This document shows, in pieces, positions 1-8,160 of a DNA stretch of 18,224 nt. The notes below the pieces were generated by a model that had not been told where the DNA came from, did not search any database, and saw only the letters and a program-made list of their open reading frames with translations. The translations under genes were made by a program, and so were the position numbers. The number at the start of each line of letters is the position of its first letter. Within the stretch, counting starts at the first letter, position 1. Origin of the DNA: SZUA-430 sp036840015 (GTDB taxonomy: Bacteria > Pseudomonadota > Alphaproteobacteria > Micropepsales > Micropepsaceae); assembly GCA_036840015.1 (NCBI GenBank), contig DAISVV010000034.1, forward strand, positions 1 through 18,224, read 5' to 3'.

Positions 1-54
<54 letters not shown>

Positions 55-99
55 TATAACTGCCCGTGACTGACCCCAAGGACAACAGGCCCTTCCTCC

Positions 100-1347
100 G
101 TGTCGCACACCGTCAAGAGAAAGCTGACCACCATTTTCTGCGCCGACGTCGTCGGGTACAGCCGGCTCATGGGCGAGGATGAGCCGGGGACGCTGGCGCG
201 GCTCAAGGCGTGCCGCGAGCTGATCGAGGCCTTCATCCAGCGCCATCACGGGCGCGTCGTCAGCTGGTCGGGCGATGCGGTGCTGGCCGACTTCAACAGT
301 GTCGTGGAGTCCGTCCAGTGTGCGGTCGAGATCCAGCGCGAACTGAAGGCGCAGAACGAAACGATCGACCTGCCGCAGAAGATGGCCTTCCGCATCGGCG
401 TGAACCTCGGTGACGTGATGATCGATGACCACGACATCTTCGGCGAAGGGGTCAACATTGCCGCGCGGCTGCAGAGCCTTGCGCCGCCGGGCGGGATCCT
501 GATTTCCGGCTCGGTGCATGACCAGGTCAAGAACAAGCTTGCCCTGGGCTATTCGTTCCTCGGCAACCAGCAGGTCAAGAACATCGCCGACCAGGTGCCC
601 GCCTTCGTCGTGCAGCATGAGGCGAGCCCGTCGCTGCCCCTTCCGGGGAGCGGCGTCGACATGCGCGCGGGCGGGCGGGCGGTCAACCTTGCGCCGGCCC
701 CGCTGTCGCTGCGGCTTGGGGCCGGCGTCATCGACCTGATCTTTGCCGCCCTCGTGGCGTTTGCGCTTGCGGTGGGGCTGCAGCCCGCGCTGGGGCCCGT
801 CATTGCGATCGACGCCCCTTTCACGCTGGTCGCGCGCGAGCGCGTGGTGTCGAGCGAACTGCCCTCGACCGAGATCGAGAAGGGCGGGCAGCTGATCCGG
901 ACCACATCGCGCTTCGTGATCGAGCGCGACTATTTCGGCCTCGTCTCGCAGACCTGGCGCAGGACCGATGTCGAACTCGGGCCGCCGGGTGCCGCGCGCC
1001 GGCCGGTGGCCGTCGAAAGTCGCGAAGCGCTGCTCAGCGGCCCTCAGGGTGCCGAGATCGTGCGCCTGCCGCTGACGATTGCGACGCTTTTGGCCTATTT
1101 CCTGCTGTCCATCCTGGCGGAAGGCTGGCTGATGCGCGGGGCGAGCCCCGGCAAGATCGTGATGGGGATCCGGGTTTCGCCGACCCGCAACGAGGACATG
1201 GACCTGACACGGGCAGGCATACGGAACCTGTTGAAGATTGTCTCGTTCGGTGCGGCGCTGCTGGGGGTTGCCATGGCGCTGTTCTCGCGCCGGCGACAGA
1301 TGCTGCACGACAGCGTATCGGGTTCGTACGTCCACGACGCGAAATAG
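100..1347 (+). CDS. Class III adenylate/guanylate cyclase fused to an RDD membrane domain
   Basis: The product is 415 aa. Residues 7-172 form a class III nucleotide cyclase catalytic domain. Metal-binding Asp16 lies in FCADVVGYSRLM and Asp59 in SGDAVLADF. RIGVNLGDV is at 98-106, and DIFGEGVNIAAR (112-123) carries Asn119 and transition-state Arg123. The position that is a purine-selecting Lys in many cyclases is Ser55, so ATP specificity is not assured. Residues 203-415 match an RDD domain: a first membrane helix at about 205-230 (Arg205, Asp212), a roughly 90-aa loop, a second helix at about 323-345, GASPGKIVMGIRV at 348-360, a third helix at about 376-395, then QMLHDSVSGSYV. The cyclase should face the cytoplasm, held by the RDD helices. 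The start is GTG at 100, because an in-frame TGA lies at 67-69; the ribosome site is weak (AAGGAC, 15 nt upstream). The usual fusion partners of such cyclases are TPR or sensor domains, so RDD is uncommon. It could make cAMP or cGMP. Confidence 0.9.
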   Translation: MSHTVKRKLTTIFCADVVGYSRLMGEDEPGTLARLKACRELIEAFIQRHHGRVVSWSGDAVLADFNSVVESVQCAVEIQRELKAQNETIDLPQKMAFRIGVNLGDVMIDDHDIFGEGVNIAARLQSLAPPGGILISGSVHDQVKNKLALGYSFLGNQQVKNIADQVPAFVVQHEASPSLPLPGSGVDMRAGGRAVNLAPAPLSLRLGAGVIDLIFAALVAFALAVGLQPALGPVIAIDAPFTLVARERVVSSELPSTEIEKGGQLIRTTSRFVIERDYFGLVSQTWRRTDVELGPPGAARRPVAVESREALLSGPQGAEIVRLPLTIATLLAYFLLSILAEGWLMRGASPGKIVMGIRVSPTRNEDMDLTRAGIRNLLKIVSFGAALLGVAMALFSRRRQMLHDSVSGSYVHDAK

Positions 1348-1363
1348 ATCGAGGGTGCATGAA

Positions 1364-1402
1364 AAAGGCGGGGGAAACGAGGGGATAACCCGCCACGCCT
1401 TT
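1364..1402 (+). terminator. Weak hairpin after cyclase-RDD gene
   Basis: Two alternative stems can form: AAAGGCG (1364-1370) with CGCCTTT (1396-1402), or GGCGGG (1367-1372) with CCCGCC (1389-1394). The loop is long and there is no proper T tract, so this is only a weak candidate terminator. Confidence 0.25.
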
Positions 1403-1410
1403 GAACCATG

Positions 1411-1472
1411 ACAGGACAGAATCAAGAAATTAATGAACAAGTAGAAACTCATGACATATACAAAAAATAAAT
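1411..1472. other. AT-rich intergenic segment abutting assembly gap
   Basis: About 26% of these 62 bases are G or C, in strong contrast to the GC-rich surroundings. No open frame or clear motif is visible. It ends directly in the run of N. It may be genuine intergenic sequence, or foreign or mis-joined sequence. Confidence 0.6.
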
Positions 1473-1492
1473 NNNNNNNNNNCCCCCCCCCC
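1473..1492. other. 10-N assembly gap followed by ten C residues
   Basis: Ten N (1473-1482) are followed by ten C (1483-1492). On the minus strand this reads as a poly-G tail downstream of sppA, as expected of a read-end artefact. The true distance between the cyclase gene and sppA is therefore unknown. Confidence 0.85.
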
Positions 1493-1520
1493 GCCTCTCG
1501 TTTGGCCCGTGACAGGCCTG

Positions 1521-3299
1521 CTACTCGACTTTCTGCTCCGGCATGCGGGCCTGGGGGGCTTCGCCCTGCAGGCGTTGCTCGCGCAGCTGGCGGGCAAGAC
1601 CGGCGACCGGCTCGCTGCCCGTGATCTCGGACAGGACGGCTGCGGCCCGGACCACTTCGGCGGTGGTACCGAAGGCTTCGGCCAGTTCCTCGAACGGATT
1701 GCGCTTGCGCGGGTACTCGATCAGGTTGATGTCGGAGTCGGCGGGAATGCCCGCGAGTGCCTTGGTGGCCTCGAGAGCGGCCCGGAAGCCACCGAACTCG
1801 TCAACAAGACCGCGGGCCTTTGCATCGGCTCCGGTCCAGACGCGACCCTTGGCCACTTCACGCAGCTTGGCCAGTTCCATCTTGCGACCCGCCGCCACCT
1901 TCTGGGTGAAGTCGTCATAGATCTGATCCACGCCCTTGCGGAACTTCTCGAGCTGCTCGGGCGTGAAGGGTTGCGTGTCGGACTGCATCAGCGCATTGGT
2001 GCCGACGCCGATCGCCTTGGTGTCGATGCCCAGCAGCGCGAAGGCGCCGGTGGTCACGATCTTGCCGGAAAGGACGCCGATCGAACCGGTGATGGTCGTC
2101 TCGTGGGCAAAGATGCGGTCCGCCGAGAGCGAGACATAGTATCCGCCCGAGGCTGCGACATCACCCATGCTGATCACGACCTTCTTGCCGGCCTTCTGGG
2201 CCTTTTTCACGGCATCGAGGATCTGGTCGGACGCAATGGCCGAACCGCCGGGCGAATTGACCCGGAAGAGAATGGCCTTCACTTCATCGTCCTCGGTGGC
2301 ATTGCGGAACGCCTTGGCCACCGTGTCGCCACCAATCGTGGGATCGGCACCGAACGAGCCGCTCTCGGAGGTGCCGTCCATGATGACACCGTCGCCATGG
2401 ATGAAGGCGATGCCGGGCGCGCCGGGGACGCGCCAGGGGTGGCCGACCATCGAGAAGTACTCGCTGATGCTCTTGGTCTCGGCTTCGTCGCCGGCCTTGG
2501 CCAGCGCCGCATCGAGGGCCTCGTCATCATAGCCCTGCTTGTCGATGAGCTTGGCGTCGAGGGCTTCGCGCGTGAGGTGCGGGGCGCTGTTGATCAACGC
2601 CACGATCTCGTCGCGGGTCCTCTTGCGGTCCTGCGCAATCATGGCCGTCGAGGATTCAAAGACAGATTCGAGCAGGCGCGTGGTCGCCTCGCGGTGCGCG
2701 GGCGTATAGTCCTTCTCGGTGTAGACGTTGGCCGCGTGCTTGTACTCGAAACGCTGTTCGAACTGCGGGACTGCGTTGATCTTGTCGAGCAGGCCGCGGA
2801 GGAACATCGTGGTCGAGGCAACGCCCGTCGTGCTCATTTCGCTGACGGGCTGCATCCAGATCTCGTTGGCGACCGATGCCAGCATGTAGTCACCCATGCC
2901 GCTCGAGTAGAAGCCCTGGGCATGCGCGATCACGAACTTGCCCTTTGCCCTGAACGACTTGAAGGCTGCGCGAAGTTCCTGCGCGGCGGCCGGCGACATG
3001 CCACCGTTGCCGATGCGAATGAAGGCGCCCTTCACCCGGTCATCCTTTTCGGCGGCTGCGAGGGCGGTGACGGCGTCGACGACGGAGCCGACGTTCTGGC
3101 CTTCACTGAAGAAGTTCATGCGCGGCGAGTCCGGCAGGCCGTTGCGCAGATCGAGCGTGAGAACCATCTCGGTCGGCAGGCGCGGCTGGGAGAACATGCC
3201 GACGACGCTGAAGAACAGCGTCAGCAGAACGATGAAAATGACAAACGAGGCGAAGAAGTTACCGATGCCCTTCAACCGCGCGAGAAACCATGACCACAT
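1521..3299 (-). CDS. sppA: Signal peptide peptidase SppA, 67 kDa type
   Basis: This is a membrane-bound Ser/Lys protease that degrades cleaved signal peptides in the inner membrane, facing the periplasm. The product is 592 aa from the ATG at 3299, preceded by GAGGGG about 8 nt upstream. An open extension to 3365 has no such site and was not used. One N-terminal membrane helix (about 14-37) precedes two tandem ClpP-like SppA domains, giving the normal length of the long, two-domain form. The N-terminal domain holds the predicted general base Lys187 (EYKHAANVYTEKDYT). The C-terminal domain holds nucleophile Ser384 (GDVAASGGYY), preceded by VNSPGGS (348-354) and followed by TGSIGV. Both catalytic residues are present, so it should be active. 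It ends in TAG. It is divergent from the polysaccharide deacetylase gene. Confidence 0.96.
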   Translation of the reverse strand: MWSWFLARLKGIGNFFASFVIFIVLLTLFFSVVGMFSQPRLPTEMVLTLDLRNGLPDSPRMNFFSEGQNVGSVVDAVTALAAAEKDDRVKGAFIRIGNGGMSPAAAQELRAAFKSFRAKGKFVIAHAQGFYSSGMGDYMLASVANEIWMQPVSEMSTTGVASTTMFLRGLLDKINAVPQFEQRFEYKHAANVYTEKDYTPAHREATTRLLESVFESSTAMIAQDRKRTRDEIVALINSAPHLTREALDAKLIDKQGYDDEALDAALAKAGDEAETKSISEYFSMVGHPWRVPGAPGIAFIHGDGVIMDGTSESGSFGADPTIGGDTVAKAFRNATEDDEVKAILFRVNSPGGSAIASDQILDAVKKAQKAGKKVVISMGDVAASGGYYVSLSADRIFAHETTITGSIGVLSGKIVTTGAFALLGIDTKAIGVGTNALMQSDTQPFTPEQLEKFRKGVDQIYDDFTQKVAAGRKMELAKLREVAKGRVWTGADAKARGLVDEFGGFRAALEATKALAGIPADSDINLIEYPRKRNPFEELAEAFGTTAEVVRAAAVLSEITGSEPVAGLARQLREQRLQGEAPQARMPEQKVE

Positions 3300-3377
3300 G
3301 CAGATACCCCTCGACTTTGGCTTGCGAAACCCCACGGCTGCGCACACGCGCAGTTGATACCGCAAAGGCCTGATGAA

Positions 3378-3406
3378 TTAGTAAGGATATCGCGTCGCTG
3401 CCGCAA
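3378..3406 (-). promoter_or_regulatory. Candidate sigma-70-like promoter of sppA
   Basis: Read on the minus strand, TTGCGG (3406-3401) and TACTAA (3383-3378) are separated by 17 bases and lie about 80 nt upstream of the sppA ATG. The hexamers are reasonable but not perfect matches, and this was found by eye. Confidence 0.35.
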
Positions 3407-3817
3407 TCGGCGATGCGATCACGTTTCGCTGATCGGGGCGTGTGCTGACCCTTTTCCCGCCAGAGGCGATTGCCCGTCATGGGCACATGGTTAAGCCCAG
3501 CTTTCGCCTGCCGGGTGTTCTCGGTCGGCCTGCATTCGCCTGCAAGGTGCCTGTGCGCTCCCGGCTTGCGCGCCCGACGGCAGAATTGACACGGACCAAA
3601 CCAATTCTTGGATGCAGTCTCGCCCCGCCGGTGTGGGACTTCCCAAGAGGCCGGATGCGCCAAAACCCTTGTTTTCCGCCTGTTTGCGACGCCTGCTGCC
3701 GGCGCTTGCGGCCCGGTGCCTTGCCGACAGGGGAATGCTGCAGGCCCTTGTTTCCGCGCGGCCGATCCGGTGAACTCCATGGCTGTTGCGGCACCGTGTG
3801 ATTGGGGGAAAGCCGGT
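3407..3817. other. Intergenic region between divergent sppA and deacetylase genes
   Basis: About 410 bases without a convincing gene. The deacetylase reading frame stays open back to 3608, but that extension is Cys- and Pro-rich, has no ribosome site and would bury the signal anchor, so it is treated as non-coding. A perfect TTGACA lies at 3586-3591 on the plus strand and could be the -35 of the deacetylase gene, but no good -10 follows at 16-18 bases. Nothing else was recognised. Confidence 0.5.
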
Positions 3818-4690
3818 ATGCGTTCGAAGGTTCTGGCGTCCGCGCCGGCGGCCGTGGCGGTGATCATCCTGGCCATGGTTTTCCTGGCCGTTCCCACGAC
3901 GCGCGTGGAAAACGCCAACGCCTATTTCCAGCCGACCAACATCCGCTCGTCGGGGCTTGTGGGTACGAAGACACTGGCCCTGACATTCGACGACGGACCT
4001 TCGGCCTTCACCGCGGAGCTGCTTGATGTCCTGGCCGAAAACAACATCAAGGCCACGTTCTTCGTGCTTGGAACGCGCGCCCGTCACCACGACGTGCTGA
4101 TCGCGCGGATGGTGCGCGAGGGGCATGTTGTCGCCAACCATTCCTACAATCATGCGCAGCTTGGACGACGCTATGCGGCCAGTCCCGAGCTGCTGGTTGA
4201 CCAGATCGGTCGCACCGATGCGCTGATCAGCGTGCATGCCGGCAGCGGTCAAGGCTATTACTTCCGCGCGCCCTATGGCGTCTGGCGGCGGGTCCATGCC
4301 GATGTCCTGAATGCCGATCCCGTGCTGAAGAAGTATGTCGGCCCGGTCTACTGGGACATTGGCGGCGAGACGTCCTTCGATGACGAGGGCGAGGTCAGGG
4401 CTTCGGCCGACTGGGATTGCTGGTCGCGTGACTGGACGCCGGACATGTGCGGCAAGGGCTACATGCGCGAGATCGCCCGCAAGCGCGGGGGCATCGTGCT
4501 GATGCATGACATCCGCGAGCGTACGGTGCGGATGGTCAGCACCATGCTGCCGGTGCTGGTGGCGGAAGGCTACAAGTTTGTCACGCTCGACGAGATCCGC
4601 GCGCTTGACCAGTTCAAGACGCCGTCGGGCGAGGATGTCCCCGTTGCCGATGCCGGTTCGCCGTCATCGAATGTGCTGATGGCGCACTAG
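3818..4690 (+). CDS. Membrane-anchored NodB-type polysaccharide deacetylase
   Basis: This is a carbohydrate esterase family 4 enzyme, predicted to remove N-acetyl groups from an envelope polysaccharide such as peptidoglycan or chitooligosaccharide. The product is 290 aa from ATG 3818, with GGGGGAA 7 nt upstream. An N-terminal hydrophobic segment (about 5-26) is a signal peptide or anchor, so the enzyme acts outside the cytoplasm. The NodB motifs are all visible: TFDDGPS with catalytic Asp58 and metal Asp59, NHSYNH with metal His108 and His112, RAPYG with Arg150, and IVLMHD with His230. A Trp/Cys-containing insert (DWDCWSRDW, then MCGKGYM, about 198-216) sits before the last motif and may form a disulfide. 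It ends in TAG, 11 bp from the convergent degP-like gene. The exact substrate cannot be told from sequence. Confidence 0.92.
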   Translation: MRSKVLASAPAAVAVIILAMVFLAVPTTRVENANAYFQPTNIRSSGLVGTKTLALTFDDGPSAFTAELLDVLAENNIKATFFVLGTRARHHDVLIARMVREGHVVANHSYNHAQLGRRYAASPELLVDQIGRTDALISVHAGSGQGYYFRAPYGVWRRVHADVLNADPVLKKYVGPVYWDIGGETSFDDEGEVRASADWDCWSRDWTPDMCGKGYMREIARKRGGIVLMHDIRERTVRMVSTMLPVLVAEGYKFVTLDEIRALDQFKTPSGEDVPVADAGSPSSNVLMAH

Positions 4691-4701
4691 GGCGGCAAGC
4701 C

Positions 4702-6030
4702 TCAGGGTTTTGCGAACCTGACGGTCTCCTGGCGGCTTTCGCCGTTGGCCTTCACGACGAACAGCAGGACGCTGTCACGGTTGAGGGCCTTTGCCTTTTC
4801 GAGAGCCAGGTTCACGTCGGCGAGGGAGGATACCTCGACACTGCCGACGGCCACGATCCTGTCGCCGGGCCCGAAGTTGCGCGTGGCCGCGTCGCTGGCC
4901 GGATCGATGCCCATGACGAGGACCCCGCCCACGCCCTTGCCGAGACGGAAGTCCTCGCGCACGGTGTCGGTGATGGATTGCAGGGCAAGGCCGATCGATG
5001 TCGGCTGAAGGCCCTGGCCTTGCGTGTTGTAGGACAGCGCCTGGTCGCGCCGTGCTGCCGTGACCTTGATTGTGATCGTCGCATTCTCGCGCCAGATGGT
5101 GAAGGTTGCCGTCTGTCCGACATCCAGCGCTGCAATCTTGCGGGCGAGTTCCCTGTTGTCCTTCACGGCCTGGCCGTTGATCTTGAGGATCACGTCACCG
5201 CGGCGGATGCCGGCCTGCTCGGCGGGACTGCCTGCCACCACGCCGGTGACGAGCGCGCCATTCGTGTTCTGCAGGCCCAGCGCCTTGGCGCCTTCATCGG
5301 TGAGGCTCTCGATCTGGACACCGAGATAGCCGCGCTGCACCGCCCTGCCCTGCTTCAGGTCCTCGACCACGCGCATGATGGTGGTGGCGGGAATGGCAAA
5401 GCCGATACCGCTGCCGGCGCGACCGAGCGTATTCATGCCGATCACGCGGCCGCTGTCGTCGAAGGTGGGGCCGCCCGAGTTGCCGGGATTGATGGCGGCA
5501 TCAAGCTGCAGGTAGTCGGTGAACTGGCCACTGCCGACTTCATCGCGGCCGCGCGCAGAGAGAATGCCGGCGGTCACCGTCCCGTTCAGGCCGAAAGGAT
5601 TGCCGACCGCAAGAACGAGGTCGCCGACGCGCACGCGCGTGTCGTCATAGAACCTGAGGGCCTGGAACTTGCGCGGGGCGTCGACCTTCAGAAGTGCGAT
5701 GTCGGTAGCCTCGTCACGGCCGATGAGGCGCGCCTTGTACTTGTTGCCGTCCGAGAAACGGACCTCTGCCTCGTTCAGGCCCGACATCACGTGGTTGTTT
5801 GTGACGATATAGCCGCTCTGGTCAATGACGAAGCCCGAGCCGAGGCCCTTGGCGTTGGTGACGCTGACCACTGCGGGCGAGACGCGCTCGACGATATCGG
5901 CCCAGCTCGAAAGCGAGATGGCGAAGACGGATGAAGTGGACAGGGAGGGCCCCGCGACGGCGGGAAGGCCCTGCATCGCGACGAGGAGGCTCGTGACAGA
6001 TGCAAGTCTTGCCAAGGTCTTGCGTGCCAT
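4702..6030 (-). CDS. DegP/HtrA (Do) family periplasmic serine protease with two PDZ domains
   Basis: This is a trypsin-like periplasmic quality-control protease. The product is 442 aa from the ATG at 6030, which has GGAG 6 nt upstream; earlier ATGs at 6045 and 6081 lack ribosome sites. A signal peptide (MARKTLARL..., end near AVAG) occupies about 1-27. The catalytic triad is complete: His80 in TNNHV, Asp110 in TDIALLK and Ser185 in GNSGGP. PDZ1 spans about 234-326 (RGYLGVQIESL) and PDZ2 about 344-428 (IGLALQSI...GPGDRIVAVG). The length is close to the usual DegP/DegQ size. The loop before His80 is short, more like DegQ than DegP. It is followed by 11 bp and the end of the convergent deacetylase gene. 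It probably has its own promoter in the 172 bp upstream, but no convincing boxes were found there. Confidence 0.94.
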   Translation of the reverse strand: MARKTLARLASVTSLLVAMQGLPAVAGPSLSTSSVFAISLSSWADIVERVSPAVVSVTNAKGLGSGFVIDQSGYIVTNNHVMSGLNEAEVRFSDGNKYKARLIGRDEATDIALLKVDAPRKFQALRFYDDTRVRVGDLVLAVGNPFGLNGTVTAGILSARGRDEVGSGQFTDYLQLDAAINPGNSGGPTFDDSGRVIGMNTLGRAGSGIGFAIPATTIMRVVEDLKQGRAVQRGYLGVQIESLTDEGAKALGLQNTNGALVTGVVAGSPAEQAGIRRGDVILKINGQAVKDNRELARKIAALDVGQTATFTIWRENATITIKVTAARRDQALSYNTQGQGLQPTSIGLALQSITDTVREDFRLGKGVGGVLVMGIDPASDAATRNFGPGDRIVAVGSVEVSSLADVNLALEKAKALNRDSVLLFVVKANGESRQETVRFAKP

Positions 6031-6202
6031 GAAACGCTCCTTCATCCGTAGTGCCGGGGCCCCTTCTACGGGCGGGCGCATCGTAGCGCCTCAGCGGCGC
6101 GGTGCTAAGACGAAAGCCGCGCGGGGCTGCGAGATTCGAGGCTTGAATGCAACCCGGGCGCGAGAGGCGCGGGCCGCGTTCTCCCGCGCGAGGAGAGAGT
6201 TG

Positions 6203-7906
6203 CTACTGCTGCGCGCGGGCGCCGGTCGACGACACCGCCGGGGCGATACGGGGACGTGGTGGTACGGCCTTTGCCTGGCGCTCTGTGACCAGCTTCAGGT
6301 AGCGCCGGACGTCGATGTCGGGCGCAGCGCCCACGCCCTTGCCGGGACCGGGCTGCTGAAGCTCTGCAAGCGTGAAGTCCATGCGCGCGTCGTAGGTCCG
6401 TTCGATCTGGTTGCGCAGGCCCTGCTGGGCTGCGTACCACGCCCGCTTCACGTCACCGTCACGGCAGCTGGCGAGCTCGGCCGGGTCGGTTGCGCCCCAG
6501 CGGCGCTCGATGCAGTGATAGGGATCAAAGGACATCTGGAAGAGGCGCTGGCGCATCTGCTCATAGGTGAGCTGCGCCGGCGTGCCGTTCGAGCGGACAT
6601 AGGAGAGCGTGCAGGTGGCGGCCTCTTCCTCGTAGGCCTTCAGCAGCGCGGGGGCGAGCATGCCACCCTGGAACCTGACGCGCCTGTCACCTTCGGCGTG
6701 CCACTCGATGAAGCGCTGGACCTGCTCGAACAGTTCGAGGAACGAGGCTTTCAGGCGGGCGTCGCGCGAGGGGGTGGAGAACTCTTCCCATTCGCCCTCG
6801 GTGCCGTAGATGTTGACAGGCAGGCGCGCGGGCTGCGGCTTGTTCTGGATGCCCGCGCGAACCGACAGGTCAACCGCCTCGGCGCGGTAGCGCAGGTCCT
6901 CGCAATTGGCGCGCACCATGTTGCGCACTTCCTGCAGCGGCTCGAAGGTCAGCGAGCCGCCACCCATCCGGGCACGGACATAGTCGTAGTAGTCGACAGC
7001 CTGTCCCTCGATCATGAACTGGCCGGTCTGCCACGCGCGGTCCTCGGGCCGCGCGAGCGTGCCGAAGAACTGCTCGGTGGAGAAGTCGGAAAGCTCGGCG
7101 TTGCGCGTGAACTCGATGCGTCCGCCGAGCAGCGTGCCGTCGGCCGCGCGCGTCGCGCCTACAAGGCGCAAGGGACGCCAGTTCTTGAAGCCTGCGCCCA
7201 TGCCCGGCGAAGAGCGCACGAATTTCTTGCCGTAGGTGCCGCGGGTCAGGGAGTTGTCGGGGTGCGCGTCCATGAACAGCACGCGACCGTCATCCTCGAC
7301 CTTGTAGACGACGGCGACATGACCGTTGGGATCATAGAGGACGGTGCCGGGCTTCAATCCCTTGCGGTCGATGCGCACGGGGTAGAGGTCGGTTTCCTCC
7401 ATGTCGGGGTGCAGGCGGAACATGGCCGAGGAGATCCCGTTGCGCAGGTCGGTCATCAGACCGGGTCCGGTTGCGCTTCCGGTGATGACGTCGCGGCGGG
7501 CGCTGATCGTGTTGCCGCCCGATGTGTAGCGGATGTCGCGTGTCCGGTTGCGCGGCGAGACGGCTGAGATGTAGGAGAACGGCAAGCCCCGCTTCCAGGC
7601 ATAATAGGCACGCAGGAAGTACGGCAGGTCGGCGCAGTCGGCGGCCCAGTAGACGCCCGGCGGGTCGGACTTGGCGAAGGGGTTGGCGGCACTCTTCATG
7701 CAGCGGTCGATCGTGTTGCACCGCGAGTTGCCGATGGCTTCGATGAATTCGATGTAGCCGCGCTCGTCGGCCTCGCTCCAGGCGTCGCGGGTGACCTTGA
7801 TCGCAGTTCCTGCGTTCTGCGCCCATGCGGCGCCGGTCCCTGCGGCCAGAAGGACGCACAGCATGACGGCCCCAGCCATGCGGCTGGCGATGTTCAGGAG
7901 ATGCAC
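6203..7906 (-). CDS. Large secreted protein of unknown function, possible Cys/His/Asp hydrolase
   Basis: I do not recognise a named family. The product is 567 aa from a GTG at 7906 with a strong GGAGGGG site just upstream; a TTG at 7945 extends the frame but lies in the likely promoter. A signal peptide (about 1-30, ending GAAWAQ) predicts export. The N-terminal half has a pattern like papain/NlpC-fold hydrolases: Cys91 at the start of a helix (AADCADLPYFLRAYYAW), His196 in NGHVAVVYKV and Asp213 in FMDAHPDN, as in a C/H/D triad. The C-terminal half is charged and helical, with conserved-looking Cys335, 432, 465 and 481, which with Cys63/69 could form disulfides. The last 30 residues are Pro/Ala/Arg-rich. 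It lies upstream of the DegP-like gene on the same strand. The hydrolase idea is inference from spacing and local motifs only. Confidence 0.75.
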   Translation of the reverse strand: MHLLNIASRMAGAVMLCVLLAAGTGAAWAQNAGTAIKVTRDAWSEADERGYIEFIEAIGNSRCNTIDRCMKSAANPFAKSDPPGVYWAADCADLPYFLRAYYAWKRGLPFSYISAVSPRNRTRDIRYTSGGNTISARRDVITGSATGPGLMTDLRNGISSAMFRLHPDMEETDLYPVRIDRKGLKPGTVLYDPNGHVAVVYKVEDDGRVLFMDAHPDNSLTRGTYGKKFVRSSPGMGAGFKNWRPLRLVGATRAADGTLLGGRIEFTRNAELSDFSTEQFFGTLARPEDRAWQTGQFMIEGQAVDYYDYVRARMGGGSLTFEPLQEVRNMVRANCEDLRYRAEAVDLSVRAGIQNKPQPARLPVNIYGTEGEWEEFSTPSRDARLKASFLELFEQVQRFIEWHAEGDRRVRFQGGMLAPALLKAYEEEAATCTLSYVRSNGTPAQLTYEQMRQRLFQMSFDPYHCIERRWGATDPAELASCRDGDVKRAWYAAQQGLRNQIERTYDARMDFTLAELQQPGPGKGVGAAPDIDVRRYLKLVTERQAKAVPPRPRIAPAVSSTGARAQQ

Positions 7907-7944
7907 CGCCCCTCCCCCCTTGAGAGCTGCAGACCTGACAAACA

Positions 7945-7971
7945 AGGTAATGTTTCGGTCCGCGGCGTCAA
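7945..7971 (-). promoter_or_regulatory. Candidate promoter of the exported unknown protein
   Basis: On the minus strand TTGACG (7971-7966) is followed after 15 bases by TTACCT (7950-7945). The -35 is good, and the spacing and -10 are mediocre. A start of transcription near 7938 would exclude the TTG at 7945 as a start codon and supports the GTG at 7906. Confidence 0.3.
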
Positions 7972-8061
7972 GAAATCTGCGGGTTCCTGCGTAAATGATC
8001 TGCGGCTGGTTGCGCCCGGGACACGATTTCGTGATCCAGGAGAACCCGTGGCCGGTAGGGC

Positions 8062-8089
8062 TTTGCTAGTATTATGTTCGTACTATATT
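8062..8089 (+). promoter_or_regulatory. Candidate promoter and operator of the padR operon
   Basis: TTTGCT (8062-8067) and TATATT (8084-8089) are 16 bases apart. Over them lies an inverted repeat, TAGTA (8067-8071) and TACTA (8081-8085) with a 9-base centre. This AT-rich patch stands out in GC-rich sequence. PadR proteins usually repress their own operon through a dyad overlapping the promoter, so this is a natural autoregulatory site; that role is inferred. Confidence 0.4.
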
Positions 8090-8160
8090 GATGTGCATGA
8101 TACCGAGGGGGTAGCTTCTTCAAGGTGGACTGCGCCGGGGCAACCCTGCGGGAGAAACGC

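Noticed and set aside
1509..3293. 594-codon open frame on the plus strand
   Set aside because: It is antisense to sppA, which has clear domains, catalytic residues and a ribosome site. Long antisense frames are common in GC-rich DNA, and this one has no recognisable motif.
3608..3817. N-terminal extension of the deacetylase by 70 codons
   Set aside because: It has no ribosome site, unusual composition, and would place the signal anchor internally. ATG 3818 has a good site.
5825..7567. 580-codon open frame on the plus strand
   Set aside because: It crosses from the DegP-like gene through the intergenic region into the exported-protein gene, all on the other strand. Its sequence is low-information and has no domain or start signal.
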